In this document: positions 1 through 8,245 of the stretch, piece by piece
Layout of the letters: each line of letters begins with the position of its first letter
Numbering within the stretch: position 1 is the first letter of the stretch
DNA from: an uncultured Collinsella sp.
GTDB taxonomy: Bacteria > Actinomycetota > Coriobacteriia > Coriobacteriales > Coriobacteriaceae
DNA length: 41,612 nucleotides
Assembly (NCBI GenBank): GCA_900541015.1
Contig: UQIB01000026.1
Coordinates: 1 to 41,612, forward strand
Direction of reading: 5' to 3'
The notes under the pieces: generated by a model
The model's database searches: none
Seen by the model: the letters and a program-made list of their open reading frames with translations, nothing else
Told to the model about the DNA's origin: nothing
Program-made: the position numbers and the translations under genes

Positions 1-76
1 GCAGCTGCTTGGAGGTCACGAGCGTGAGCGGGTACAGGCGCGTGCCGGACCCGCCGGCGAGGATGATGCCTTTCAT
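1..76 (-). CDS. rfbA: Glucose-1-phosphate thymidylyltransferase, N-terminus only
   Basis: The 25 visible codons give the nucleotide-binding signature GGSGTRLYPLT followed by TSKQL, typical of the start of RfbA/RmlA, which makes dTDP-glucose from glucose-1-phosphate and dTTP as the first step to dTDP-rhamnose. The rest lies beyond the left edge. Its ATG overlaps the TGA of the flippase gene upstream (ATGA), so the two are probably translationally coupled. It implies that the polysaccharide made here contains rhamnose or another dTDP-6-deoxysugar. The call rests on the N-terminal motif only. Confidence 0.85.
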   Translation of the reverse strand, partial: MKGIILAGGSGTRLYPLTLVTSKQL

Positions 77-1524
77 GATAACTTCTTTCTTAAACTTGGA
101 AAAATCGCACAGAGGCGCTGCCCGTCATGGTTCGACGCCCAAACAAATACGGCAATTCCATAGAATGCCGCACCGCAAGCGAACTCAACGAACAAGCTGG
201 GGCCAGCACCGATTCGAGGTCTAACGAGCAAATCAATAAAACGGATCAAGAGCGACATCAAAACGCCCGCAACAAGGTAGGGAAAGCAGGGGCAAAATAG
301 TGCACGCATGTTGAAATCAGATTTTGTCAATAATATCTGAACAACAAGGACAGTCGCCTCGCACGCGACGGATCCAATTGCCGCTCCGAGCGCGCCAAAT
401 CGAGAGATCAGCAAGACGTTTAAAAACAGATTCACGGCCGCGCCAGCCGCAACGGATACCGTATATTCCAAATCACGGTGGCAGGGAAGCAGATACTGAT
501 TGCCAATTACATTGGTCGCGCAGACTGTGGGGATTACGAGAGCGAGCAGACTCATCAATCCAACGCAGACATCAAATCCTTCGCCAAAAAAGAACGGACA
601 GAAAGAGGGCGCGACACCAATGATTCCAAAACAGAGAGCAAAAGCGCAGACCAGCATAAACCAGAGCGTCGTCTCTACAAGAGATTTCCCCTCATCGGTC
701 TTGCCCGCGGAAATAATCGCAGTCATTCGGGGAAGGACCGCCGAGCCAAGTGCAGTTATTATGGCCATCGGAAGCTTACTGATCTTCTCCGAGTAGTCAA
801 AATACCCCGTCTGCTCAATTGGCGCCATGGCACCAAGCATAATTTTATCGAGGACACTATAGAGGCTGATAGCGATAACAGGTACAAACAGAATCAAATT
901 CGGTTTTAGATGGTCAATCATCTCCCCCTTCGTAGGAACAACAAAATCAACGTAACGAGAGACAAAAGGCCAAACAAGCACGGAGTTCGCAAAATTTGAG
1001 CCGGCAATCGCCAACACGTAGACCCATACATCGCCGGGCCCTTTCACGAACAGCAGAATAACTAAGACAGATCCTATTTTCGTGATGAAATTACGCGCTG
1101 TAGGAATACCGAATTCTTCGAGGCCGAAAAGCAGCCATGAGACATCGAAAACAGAGCCAACAACCCATAGCCCCCAAATGCAGTAGAGAAAGGCATAGCC
1201 GTCAGAGAAAATTACGATATAAGCAGCGTAGCAGATAAGGACAATGATACCGACTGCCGCGTTCATAGAGAAAGCATTCCAAAAAGCTCGGGACCTTCTC
1301 TCCCTATCGTCGCCGCACTCGGCAACGGTCCTCACGCCATAGCTGGACATTCCCAGCACAGCGAAAAGAACAAAGTAATTTGAAACAGACTGCGTGAAGG
1401 CAAATGTGCCATTGCCATCAGCGCCTATGACTCTTGAGAGAAAGGGTGTTGTTATGATTGGTGTGATGACGCTCAATATCTGATATGCGGAACTAAGCGC
1501 AAAGTTCTTCTTAATGCTCGCCAT
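73..1524 (-). CDS. wzx: Wzx-type polysaccharide flippase (MATE/MOP superfamily)
   Basis: A 483-residue very hydrophobic protein with about 12-14 predicted membrane segments. It begins with a Ser/Ala/Ile-rich helix and the stretch TTPFLSRVIGADGNGTFAF, typical of RfbX/Wzx O-unit flippases (PF01943 family), including the usual N-terminal pattern in which a Pro-containing first helix is followed by LGxxxxG-like residues. Such proteins move undecaprenyl-diphosphate-linked repeat units across the cytoplasmic membrane. It follows a GT2 gene after only 2 bases and overlaps rfbA by 4 bases at its end. Length is normal for the family. Its DNA is AT-richer than the window's core genes, consistent with a laterally exchanged cassette. 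Confidence 0.9.
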   Translation of the reverse strand: MASIKKNFALSSAYQILSVITPIITTPFLSRVIGADGNGTFAFTQSVSNYFVLFAVLGMSSYGVRTVAECGDDRERRSRAFWNAFSMNAAVGIIVLICYAAYIVIFSDGYAFLYCIWGLWVVGSVFDVSWLLFGLEEFGIPTARNFITKIGSVLVILLFVKGPGDVWVYVLAIAGSNFANSVLVWPFVSRYVDFVVPTKGEMIDHLKPNLILFVPVIAISLYSVLDKIMLGAMAPIEQTGYFDYSEKISKLPMAIITALGSAVLPRMTAIISAGKTDEGKSLVETTLWFMLVCAFALCFGIIGVAPSFCPFFFGEGFDVCVGLMSLLALVIPTVCATNVIGNQYLLPCHRDLEYTVSVAAGAAVNLFLNVLLISRFGALGAAIGSVACEATVLVVQILLTKSDFNMRALFCPCFPYLVAGVLMSLLIRFIDLLVRPRIGAGPSLFVEFACGAAFYGIAVFVWASNHDGQRLCAIFPSLRKKLS

Positions 1525-1526
1525 GG

Positions 1527-2507
1527 CTACATGCTCTCGCCAGGATTAACACGTTTTCCCAATAGTCCACTTGTTCCGTCAGCGTAAGCACGCTTCAGAA
1601 CCCTGATGTTTGACCATTTTCTGCGCACAATTGCCCTTAAAATCAGGTCACAGACACTCAATACCGGCCTTATCTTTTGTACGAATACATTACATCCGTA
1701 CGTAGCATCAAACCAATACTGGTTACGGTAACCGTAATAGTCCTTCCAGCCCATAAGACGATCATGCTCGGCCTTGGGCACAATCTGCTTTCTCAAATGA
1801 GCAGACCGAACGAATCCGACAGTCGTCTTTTTAAGCGCTCTGTGGCAATACTCCGTGTCATCAAAAATAATGAAAAGTTCGGAGTTTGGCAGGCCGATCT
1901 CCTTAATAAGCGAAACGTCGATCAAAGGTCCTTCGAAGGGCATATCCTTAACTAGAGTGACCTCATCGGAAAGGTCATCCGCTGAAATCGCTGTTTTTCT
2001 CATTCCGACGGAATAGCGGAAAGGATTTGACATATTAACTTCGGTAATAGCATTGTCAACAAATCCGTTACCCGTTCGATTGGGGATGCATATCCTCCTG
2101 CCATCTGCCATCTGCGAGATTAACTTGAGAAGACAATCCGCGTCGGGGACCACATCATCATCCATGGTCCAGACATAGCTGCATCCTAGTTTTAATGCAT
2201 AGTCCAGACCATCATGAAAACCGCCCGATCCGCCGGAGTTGACCGCATTGCGGATACAGTGGACTTCGATCCCTCCTTGGAGAAGAACAGACCTGCCCCC
2301 ATCCGCAAGCGGGGAAGAAATCAGCCCACGCAGAGACAAAAGGCTCTGGGTATCATCGGTGCTGCAGTTGTCAAAAATCACCAGCTTATCCAACCGATGA
2401 GTCTGGCCAAAAAGACCATCCAGAAGAACGTTCAGATACTCAGAACGGTTATAAGTAACCACTAGAGCACAGACGGTGCAATGCACCGCATTATTCTCAA
2501 CTTGCAT
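1527..2507 (-). CDS. Family 2 glycosyltransferase (GlfT2-like/rhamnosyl type)
   Basis: The N-terminus carries the GT-A nucleotide-binding pattern VVTYNR (about residues 15-20), then DNCSTDDT, and the metal-binding segment WTMDDDVVPD with the DDD triad near residue 115. This arrangement is typical of GT2 enzymes that transfer rhamnose or galactofuranose to a lipid-linked acceptor on the cytoplasmic face. I chose the ATG at 2507 because GGAGG lies six bases before it; an in-frame TTG six bases further upstream overlaps that ribosome site. The gene overlaps the end of the polymerase gene by 11 bases. The donor sugar cannot be read from the sequence. Confidence 0.88.
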   Translation of the reverse strand: MQVENNAVHCTVCALVVTYNRSEYLNVLLDGLFGQTHRLDKLVIFDNCSTDDTQSLLSLRGLISSPLADGGRSVLLQGGIEVHCIRNAVNSGGSGGFHDGLDYALKLGCSYVWTMDDDVVPDADCLLKLISQMADGRRICIPNRTGNGFVDNAITEVNMSNPFRYSVGMRKTAISADDLSDEVTLVKDMPFEGPLIDVSLIKEIGLPNSELFIIFDDTEYCHRALKKTTVGFVRSAHLRKQIVPKAEHDRLMGWKDYYGYRNQYWFDATYGCNVFVQKIRPVLSVCDLILRAIVRRKWSNIRVLKRAYADGTSGLLGKRVNPGESM

Positions 2508-3768
2508 CTTCAACCTCCAGTAGGGCGAAAGCGATCATGAAAGGCATTGGATAGTAATAGAACCAGTGAAGCCCCATATACAGATTGCCTGACTCAAAAA
2601 GAAAGTATTGAAGAAGCCCGTATCCTTTTCTTTTTCCGACAACCCAAGAGCGTCTTAAAGCAAAAATGCACAGGGTGACGACACACACACAACCGAATGC
2701 GCCAAGGATATACGCCAGGCCATAGATACCGTTATCAGCCGCATAGTAGAGGTAACCTTCCCCTGCTGCCGAGAGTGCAGGTGCGTAATTTGAGTTGGGC
2801 CAACCAAACCCAAACAAAGGAGATTCCTGCAGCCTTATCAGATAATAATCATGACCACTCTTGCGAATACCGAGAGAATTCTCACTTGACGCGGTAACGT
2901 TATCGCCAGAGATGACCTGAAAAGCGGTCTGCATCTGAGGAGTAAACAAAGCCCCGGCAAAAATAACAACAGCGGTCATTATCGCCAAGCTCTTTACGCC
3001 TCCGTTTCCTTTCCAAAGAAGCAGGGCGGCAAAGTAGCTTAGGAGCAGAATAATCGTCGGGGCCCTGTGCTGACAAATAAACGCGATCAAAATAATTGAC
3101 CACAAGGAAAAGAGCAGATGGCAAATCTCAGATAATTTATCTTTGGTTTCTGAATTCAGATAGTGGTTGAAGGATAGGATTCCGCAAAAAAGAGGAAGGA
3201 GAAAAGGAACGCGTAACCGAACGAGCCCAAACCTAAACTCACCCGTCTCAATCGCCAAGAACTGAAAAGATCCCGCAAAGACAGCCTGAGCAGTGAAGAG
3301 AGACAGCTCGATAAGAGAGATTACGTACAGCATGCGAAGGAGTCGACGCTTTGAGATGACATCGGTTTGGACTGCCCGAGCGACAACGAGGGAGAACAGC
3401 ATCGCGGCATAAAGCCTTCGGAATGGAAGGACGCCAAGTAACACCGGTTGGCCAAGCAGAAAATAGCCCTGCAAAGCAGAAATAACAGTAGATATGCCGA
3501 AAACGCAGAACGGTACAAGAAAACGAAATTTATTTTTAGGCATCTTCCATGTTTTTAGGAAAACATAGAACGCCAATGCAAGCGACAAAATGACGGCTAC
3601 ATCTGTATAACGTACACCAGAGATAATCGTAGCATTGGAATCAACCAAACAAGCAAAATCCTCGAAAGCAAACATTGCTATGAGGAAAAAGATATCGCTG
3701 ATTTTCCAGCGGTCGTTGGCAGCTGCCTCTTTTGATCGGGTTAATTTACTTTTGAAGTTAATTGTCAT
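2497..3768 (-). CDS. wzy: Wzy-type polysaccharide repeat-unit polymerase (O-antigen ligase-like)
   Basis: About 423 residues, very hydrophobic with roughly 10-12 membrane segments, and a long extracytoplasmic loop near residues 280-340 that contains RLQESPLFGFGWPNSNYAP. A loop of this kind, with R..ES.L.G.G, is characteristic of Wzy/WaaL-like proteins (PF04932-type), which join repeat units outside the membrane. Sequence conservation in this family is low, so the call depends on topology, the loop and the position between glycosyltransferases and Wzx. The start at 3768 has GGAAG six bases upstream; an ATG two codons earlier is also possible. Only one polymerase and one flippase are present, as expected for a Wzx/Wzy system. 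Confidence 0.82.
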   Translation of the reverse strand: MTINFKSKLTRSKEAAANDRWKISDIFFLIAMFAFEDFACLVDSNATIISGVRYTDVAVILSLALAFYVFLKTWKMPKNKFRFLVPFCVFGISTVISALQGYFLLGQPVLLGVLPFRRLYAAMLFSLVVARAVQTDVISKRRLLRMLYVISLIELSLFTAQAVFAGSFQFLAIETGEFRFGLVRLRVPFLLPLFCGILSFNHYLNSETKDKLSEICHLLFSLWSIILIAFICQHRAPTIILLLSYFAALLLWKGNGGVKSLAIMTAVVIFAGALFTPQMQTAFQVISGDNVTASSENSLGIRKSGHDYYLIRLQESPLFGFGWPNSNYAPALSAAGEGYLYYAADNGIYGLAYILGAFGCVCVVTLCIFALRRSWVVGKRKGYGLLQYFLFESGNLYMGLHWFYYYPMPFMIAFALLEVEDAS

Positions 3769-3806
3769 GCCCATCTTCCAGATCGGTACTTATCAGAGTA
3801 AAAATC

Positions 3807-4589
3807 CTACGCCTTTGCAAGTTGGAATATCTTTTTCATGCCTTCTTTGAAACCTCGAAATCGCAGCTCCGCGACAGCTCGACTAGTTATCTGCGCAATC
3901 CGCCTACCCACAAAAGGCGTCAGCCTCATTTCAACGCGAGAACGGAACTTGCTGGACTCGTCCCCCCAAGACCCTGAATAATGATGAATACTGATAGTCT
4001 CATTCTTTATGTGAAAGCCTCCGAAGCCATATACTGGGCCGAATACATCAGGCCCCAGAATTGTCCACTTTCCCACGGTCTGCTCACGGCTCTCACGCAC
4101 ATAGCCATGGCGTTCGAACACATTTGTCATCGTCTCGTTGACAGTATGGCTAGATAGATAATCGGAATCATTTCTGAATTCCATATCGTAATAACGGTCG
4201 AGAACTTCCTGAATCCATGGATCTCCAGCATTAGCAGCAAGTACAAGCCCGGAGCTTACAGTTCGTGAAAAATACTCCACGGCGGAAAAGGGGACCCTAT
4301 TTTCGAGAGGCTGAAGGGGCTTAATAAGCTCAGTGCCGACATCAAAGTAAACACCGCCCTGCTCAATTAGAATTTTATACCGAGCGTAATCTGAGACGAA
4401 TGCCCACTTACCCGCTTTGTATGCAGCAGATGCAAATGCGCAAGAGTCAACATCGAAATTAGTTTCGTCCCATTGCTTTATTTCATAACCGGGGGCAAAT
4501 CGCTTCCAGCTCTCAATATCGCGCACGGCAGTTGCGCTTAGGGGACTACCCCCAAACCAACAATAGTGGATTGTTTTATTTTCCAACAT
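3807..4589 (-). CDS. GT32-type capsular glycosyltransferase with DXD motif
   Basis: The protein starts IPKTIHYCWFGG-like (here NKTIHYCWFGG) and has DYARYKILIEQGGVYFDVG near residues 80-100. That is the DXD-containing signature of Gly_transf_sug/GT32 enzymes (Och1-like), which add hexoses in capsule and O-antigen synthesis. The open frame extends 71 codons further upstream, but that part lies inside the preceding glycosyltransferase gene and does not look like protein; the ATG at 4589 begins directly before the conserved motif. That gives 260 residues, normal for the family, and a 14-base overlap with the upstream gene. The acceptor and donor are unknown. Confidence 0.87.
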   Translation of the reverse strand: MLENKTIHYCWFGGSPLSATAVRDIESWKRFAPGYEIKQWDETNFDVDSCAFASAAYKAGKWAFVSDYARYKILIEQGGVYFDVGTELIKPLQPLENRVPFSAVEYFSRTVSSGLVLAANAGDPWIQEVLDRYYDMEFRNDSDYLSSHTVNETMTNVFERHGYVRESREQTVGKWTILGPDVFGPVYGFGGFHIKNETISIHHYSGSWGDESSKFRSRVEMRLTPFVGRRIAQITSRAVAELRFRGFKEGMKKIFQLAKA

Positions 4590-5667
4590 TGAAGGAACAC
4601 GCCCCCTCCAAGACCACATTGAAATAGGACTCAACCTGACGCGCCATAACCGCCTCGTTCCTATATTCGGAAAGATAAACGGGGGCTTCCGAAGCGATGT
4701 AACTGCGAAGACAGTGGTCATTGATAGCCTCAGCAATTTTCGCCCTACAATCACAGACATTTTTAGGCTCGTAAAACAAGGCAGAGACGCGATCCGCAGC
4801 ATAGTCGACTAAACTCGGAGCCTTCGCGGCAACTACGCATTTGCCCATAGCCATCTGCTGCATGAACGTCATCTGTCCGTACGAATAGTTGTAGACCTCG
4901 AGCGGGAGCGCACAGAACAGCGCTCCTTTGATATAGCTCTTCATGACCTTAACGGGAACTTGAGGAATCATATCGACACCAGACACATCCGCATACTTCT
5001 CATCTACATGGCCGATGATCTTTAACCGAACGTCAGTATCAAGTCCCTTATATGCCTCAACGAGGGTATCCCAATCACGCTTCCCGGCACCAATGCAAGT
5101 AAAGTAAGGCGTGCCATCTTCATATGCCTCGACATCGTTAGATTGAAAGAACTCAAGATCAGTGCCAAACGGAATAAACTTCGACTTATCAACCAACCAA
5201 GGAAAGAATTCGCTGTAGTATTCAATTTGGCTACTCGTATGGTATATAAGGCCGTCGATCGACTTGCTTGCCACCTGCATAAGCTTAAGAGCAGCGCCCT
5301 GCTCCGAAGCACTTGCAAAGGAGCCGATATCGAAGACAATATGCTTTGCCTTAGTCATGAAGAGCCTTCGCCATAAACTAAGGACTACACCAGACTGCAT
5401 GCCATGCGACACAATCAGATCATACTGCCCAAGCCTGGGAATTGCTCTTAGGGTCTGCAGAACGTAGAAGCGCAGTTTATTCTTTTCAAAGGATTCGATG
5501 GCAGGCAGCGATCGGACGTCGATTACGTCCACGTCCCAATCATCCTTGAAGTAGCGGTAGAACCAATATGGCTCTTCTTCCGCGTAATAATCAGGCGGTT
5601 GCAAGTCTGCAGGCTTTTTAGTGCAAAAGCGAACCTTCCAGTTCACAAGCATGAGCACTTTCGTCAC
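4576..5667 (-). CDS. GT4-like glycosyltransferase
   Basis: A 363-residue protein with a GT-B fold pattern. The N-terminal half has the acceptor domain ending around IVSHGMQSG and a domain linker near KFIPFGTDLEFF. The C-terminal half contains YFTCIGAGKRDWDTLVEAY and LKIIGHV, which match GT4 donor-domain strands. The usual E-x7-E motif is degenerate (LPLEVYNYSYGQMTFMQQMAMGKCVV), so the enzyme belongs to a divergent GT4/GT1 branch. It sits between an acyltransferase (ATGA overlap at its own start) and the GT32 gene (14-base overlap), so it is part of the tightly packed operon. Substrate unknown. Confidence 0.8.
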   Translation of the reverse strand: MTKVLMLVNWKVRFCTKKPADLQPPDYYAEEEPYWFYRYFKDDWDVDVIDVRSLPAIESFEKNKLRFYVLQTLRAIPRLGQYDLIVSHGMQSGVVLSLWRRLFMTKAKHIVFDIGSFASASEQGAALKLMQVASKSIDGLIYHTSSQIEYYSEFFPWLVDKSKFIPFGTDLEFFQSNDVEAYEDGTPYFTCIGAGKRDWDTLVEAYKGLDTDVRLKIIGHVDEKYADVSGVDMIPQVPVKVMKSYIKGALFCALPLEVYNYSYGQMTFMQQMAMGKCVVAAKAPSLVDYAADRVSALFYEPKNVCDCRAKIAEAINDHCLRSYIASEAPVYLSEYRNEAVMARQVESYFNVVLEGACSFNVGK

Positions 5668-6233
5668 AGGACCTCACGCATCCATTCACCAGATTCAAGA
5701 TCGAATCGTTTGACTATCCGAGTCGGGGCACCGGCCACTAAACAAAAGTCTGGAACATCGCGCGAAACAACTGAGTTCGCGCCCACCACGCAATGCCTCC
5801 CAATATGGACATCACCGGCAATGGCGCAGTGACACCCAATCAAGGAGCCGTCTCCAATATGCAAATAACCGTGTCCATTCTTTTTTGAGGTAAAGCAGCC
5901 TTGATCCAAGACTGGAATGGAAACATCATCGAAGCAATGATCCACCGAGCTGATGTAGCTATCCGGACCGAAAAGGACAGCCTCGCCTACCACCACATCC
6001 CCATCGATACGATTTCGTTCTCCAATATCAGTTCTAGCGCCTAACAAGATGCCACCCCCCCCCGCAAACAAATCACAATCGGGATGAATTTGAACACCGT
6101 CAGACAACTTAACGTTCTTGCCGTTTACGAAATGAACACGCGAGCCCACATAGACGTCTTTCCCGGCTCTAACCCCAGCAAGGAAGCACCGTATTGCTCC
6201 CAGCGTCCTCTTGATAAACTTCTTAACTCCCAT
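5664..6233 (-). CDS. Hexapeptide-repeat acyltransferase (LbH/WbbJ-like)
   Basis: The 189-residue protein is built of imperfect hexapeptide repeats, for example VVGEAVLFGPDSYI, LHIGDGSLIGCHCAIAG and HIGRHCVVGANSVVSRD, which form a left-handed beta helix. The C-terminal VAGAPTRIVKRFD is the classic ending of sugar O-acetyltransferases of the NodL/LacA/WbbJ group. The conserved histidine in SSVDHCFDD fits the catalytic His. It probably acetylates one sugar of the repeat unit in the cytoplasm using acetyl-CoA. It ends with an ATGA overlap into the next glycosyltransferase. A second acyltransferase of the same type lies at 9456-10058. Confidence 0.88.
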   Translation of the reverse strand: MGVKKFIKRTLGAIRCFLAGVRAGKDVYVGSRVHFVNGKNVKLSDGVQIHPDCDLFAGGGGILLGARTDIGERNRIDGDVVVGEAVLFGPDSYISSVDHCFDDVSIPVLDQGCFTSKKNGHGYLHIGDGSLIGCHCAIAGDVHIGRHCVVGANSVVSRDVPDFCLVAGAPTRIVKRFDLESGEWMREVL

Positions 6234-6237
6234 TTAT

Positions 6238-7383
6238 CTAAAGTGCCTCATGAGTCTCGTACACGTGCGCATCGGCCTTGGACGCCTCGGACAGGCCGTC
6301 GTTGATCTTTGCGCACAGGTCGCAGGTCGAGCAGGCGTCGAGCTGCTCCTTGGTCACACGGCCCTCCTCGTAGTCGCGAACCACCTTGAGCTCGTGCATG
6401 TCGTAGGGCTTCTTGGTAAAGAGCGCCTTAACCTTGTGCTTGAGCACCCACCAGCCGGGCTTCCAGATGTACTTGTGCATGGCCGGGCTCACCGAGCCGA
6501 TCATCCAGCAGTTGCGGTCGCAGTGGCGGACCTTCGCGCGGACCCTCTCGGCTTGGTCGGAGTTCCAGAGTCCATCCCAGGAGCTTTCGTTGAGGTTGCC
6601 CATGACCTCCTTGTCCTTGGTGCCGTTGCAGGGCATCACGTCGCCGTAGGGGTCGATGAAGAAGGTGTCGAACGCCATGTCGCAGGGCAGCAGGCGCGGC
6701 TGGCCATAGATGTAGTTGATGAGGCCGTGGTTGAAGTAGGCGCGGAACCACTTCTTGGGGCTGTTGGACTTGAGCAGCTCGTTGACCAGGTCCTCGAAGT
6801 TCTTGGCCACCATAGGTCGGTCGTGGATGATGTTCTTGGCCTCGACGAAGTAGAAGCTGTTATGCAGCGACGCCGTGGCGAACTCCATGCCCAGCTCGTC
6901 CGAGATCTTGTAGAGGGGCACCAGGTCAGGCGCGTTGAGGTCCTGCACCGTCATGCCGAAGCCCACGTCGGGGTGCTTGAGCTCGACGAGCTTCTTGAGC
7001 GTGGCATAGCCGCGGTTGTAGCCGTTCTCCAGGCCGCGGATCTTGTCGTTGGTCTGCTGCAGGCCCTCGATGGAGATGCGGATGCCGACGTTGGGGAACT
7101 CCTCGCACAGATCGATGATGCGGTCGGTGAAGAAGCCGTTGGTGGAGATGACGATGCGGTCGGACTTCTTGTAGAGCTCGCGCACGATGTCCTTGAGGTC
7201 CTGGCGGATGAAGGGCTCGCCGCCAGTGATGTTGGTGAAGTACATCTTGGGGAGCTTCTTGATCGTCTCAATGGAGAGCTCCTCCTCCGGGCGGCTCGGT
7301 GCCTTGTAGCGGTTGCACATGGTGCAGCGCGCGTTGCAGCGGTAGGTGACGATGACGGTACCGTTGAGTTTCTTTTCGGCCAT
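6238..7383 (-). CDS. Radical SAM protein with SPASM-like C-terminal domain
   Basis: Cysteines 16, 20 and 23 (YRCNARCTMC) are the CX3CX2C ligands of the SAM-binding 4Fe-4S cluster, followed by NITGGEPF (GGE motif) and VISTNGF. The C-terminal half has LPCDMAFD, then FIDPYGDVMPCNGT, CDRNCW and a final CSTCDLC, resembling the SPASM/Twitch auxiliary-cluster domain. The ATG at 7383 has GGAG six bases upstream; an upstream TTG would overlap that site. The product has 381 residues. Unlike its neighbours the gene is GC-rich with core-like codon use. What it modifies is unknown: a sugar or lipid-linked intermediate is plausible because it lies among glycosyltransferases, but no peptide substrate is visible nearby. 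Confidence 0.85.
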   Translation of the reverse strand: MAEKKLNGTVIVTYRCNARCTMCNRYKAPSRPEEELSIETIKKLPKMYFTNITGGEPFIRQDLKDIVRELYKKSDRIVISTNGFFTDRIIDLCEEFPNVGIRISIEGLQQTNDKIRGLENGYNRGYATLKKLVELKHPDVGFGMTVQDLNAPDLVPLYKISDELGMEFATASLHNSFYFVEAKNIIHDRPMVAKNFEDLVNELLKSNSPKKWFRAYFNHGLINYIYGQPRLLPCDMAFDTFFIDPYGDVMPCNGTKDKEVMGNLNESSWDGLWNSDQAERVRAKVRHCDRNCWMIGSVSPAMHKYIWKPGWWVLKHKVKALFTKKPYDMHELKVVRDYEEGRVTKEQLDACSTCDLCAKINDGLSEASKADAHVYETHEAL

Positions 7384-7402
7384 ATTTAGCTCCAATTATC
7401 AA

Positions 7403-8245
7403 TTAACGCGGTTTAACGAGTAATGAGGTGGAAAGTACAAACGCTTTGCCGAAAACTGCAGGACTTCCTGTCTTTTTTGAAATCTGAAGTCCGAGTCCGC
7501 AGCATTTTGCATATCCCAGTAGTACATACTTGCCACCCTTCATTCGTGAGTAGCGCATAAGGTCAACGATCCTCAAACTAAGACGACGCCATCCCTGTTC
7601 GGCAGTCAGGCCCTCGCCACGCTGATAAAAGTTCTGTTTAATCACGACATTGAGCTTCATGAACCTCCGCCCCTGCTCTCGCAAGTCATCGCAAAGGTTT
7701 TGATCAATCTGATCAACAAAGAGCTTTTCGTTGAAACGGTATTCGCTAAAGACCCTAGACCTCAAAGCAAGGCAGCTCGCAATCGCATTAAATCTAGATT
7801 GCACGGGCTCTTCGTTAGCCGAAGCCATAAACTCGTTACGCATGAAGCTAGAGTTGTTCGGAGAATAAATAACTCCGTCTTGGCCAACCATCACAGGTGC
7901 GAAAATATCAACTTCTGAATTAGAGTTAGCCGCCGTAACCAAGGCATCAAAATAGTCGCTATCCACCTCGGTATCATCATCCAGTAGAACGAACACGTCA
8001 GAATCCGGACTAGCATCGATTGCCGCGTTATACGCCTTAGATAAGCCAGCGTTACCGCCCATCGAGATATACCGGTAACCAAGCCGCGAACAAACTTCTC
8101 TGTTGCCAAAGTCTCTATCAGAGTTATCAACAACAACGACATCTATATCCCTGGCGCAGGCCGCGATTCCAGCGCAAGTCAGAGAGCCATCAATTGATTT
8201 GTTATATACGACGACAACTGCAGTGATTTTCAAGTTATTGAACAC
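7403..8245 (-). CDS. Family 2 glycosyltransferase (rhamnosyltransferase-like)
   Basis: The N-terminus has VVVVYNKS and VDNSDRD, then GGNAGLSKAYN and the acidic metal site VLLDDDTEVD. This is the standard pattern of GT2 rhamnosyltransferases (RfbF/WbbL type), including the N-x-G-L/I-A/S-x-A-x-N segment. I place the start at the GTG at 8245, because a perfect AGGAGG lies nine bases upstream; an ATG at 8263 would place that ribosome site inside the gene. The gene overlaps the upstream GT4 by 11 bases. With rfbA downstream in the same operon, dTDP-rhamnose is a reasonable but unproven donor. Confidence 0.86.
   Translation of the reverse strand: MFNNLKITAVVVVYNKSIDGSLTCAGIAACARDIDVVVVDNSDRDFGNREVCSRLGYRYISMGGNAGLSKAYNAAIDASPDSDVFVLLDDDTEVDSDYFDALVTAANSNSEVDIFAPVMVGQDGVIYSPNNSSFMRNEFMASANEEPVQSRFNAIASCLALRSRVFSEYRFNEKLFVDQIDQNLCDDLREQGRRFMKLNVVIKQNFYQRGEGLTAEQGWRRLSLRIVDLMRYSRMKGGKYVLLGYAKCCGLGLQISKKTGSPAVFGKAFVLSTSLLVKPR

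Noticed and set aside
4590..4802. 71-residue N-terminal extension of the GT32 enzyme
   Set aside because: It lies completely inside the upstream glycosyltransferase gene; the conserved family start falls at 4589.
6211..7389. 392-codon open frame antisense to the radical SAM gene
   Set aside because: The minus strand encodes clear radical SAM motifs; the antisense product is a low-complexity Val/Leu/Asp/Glu-rich protein, typical of the shadow of a GC-rich gene.
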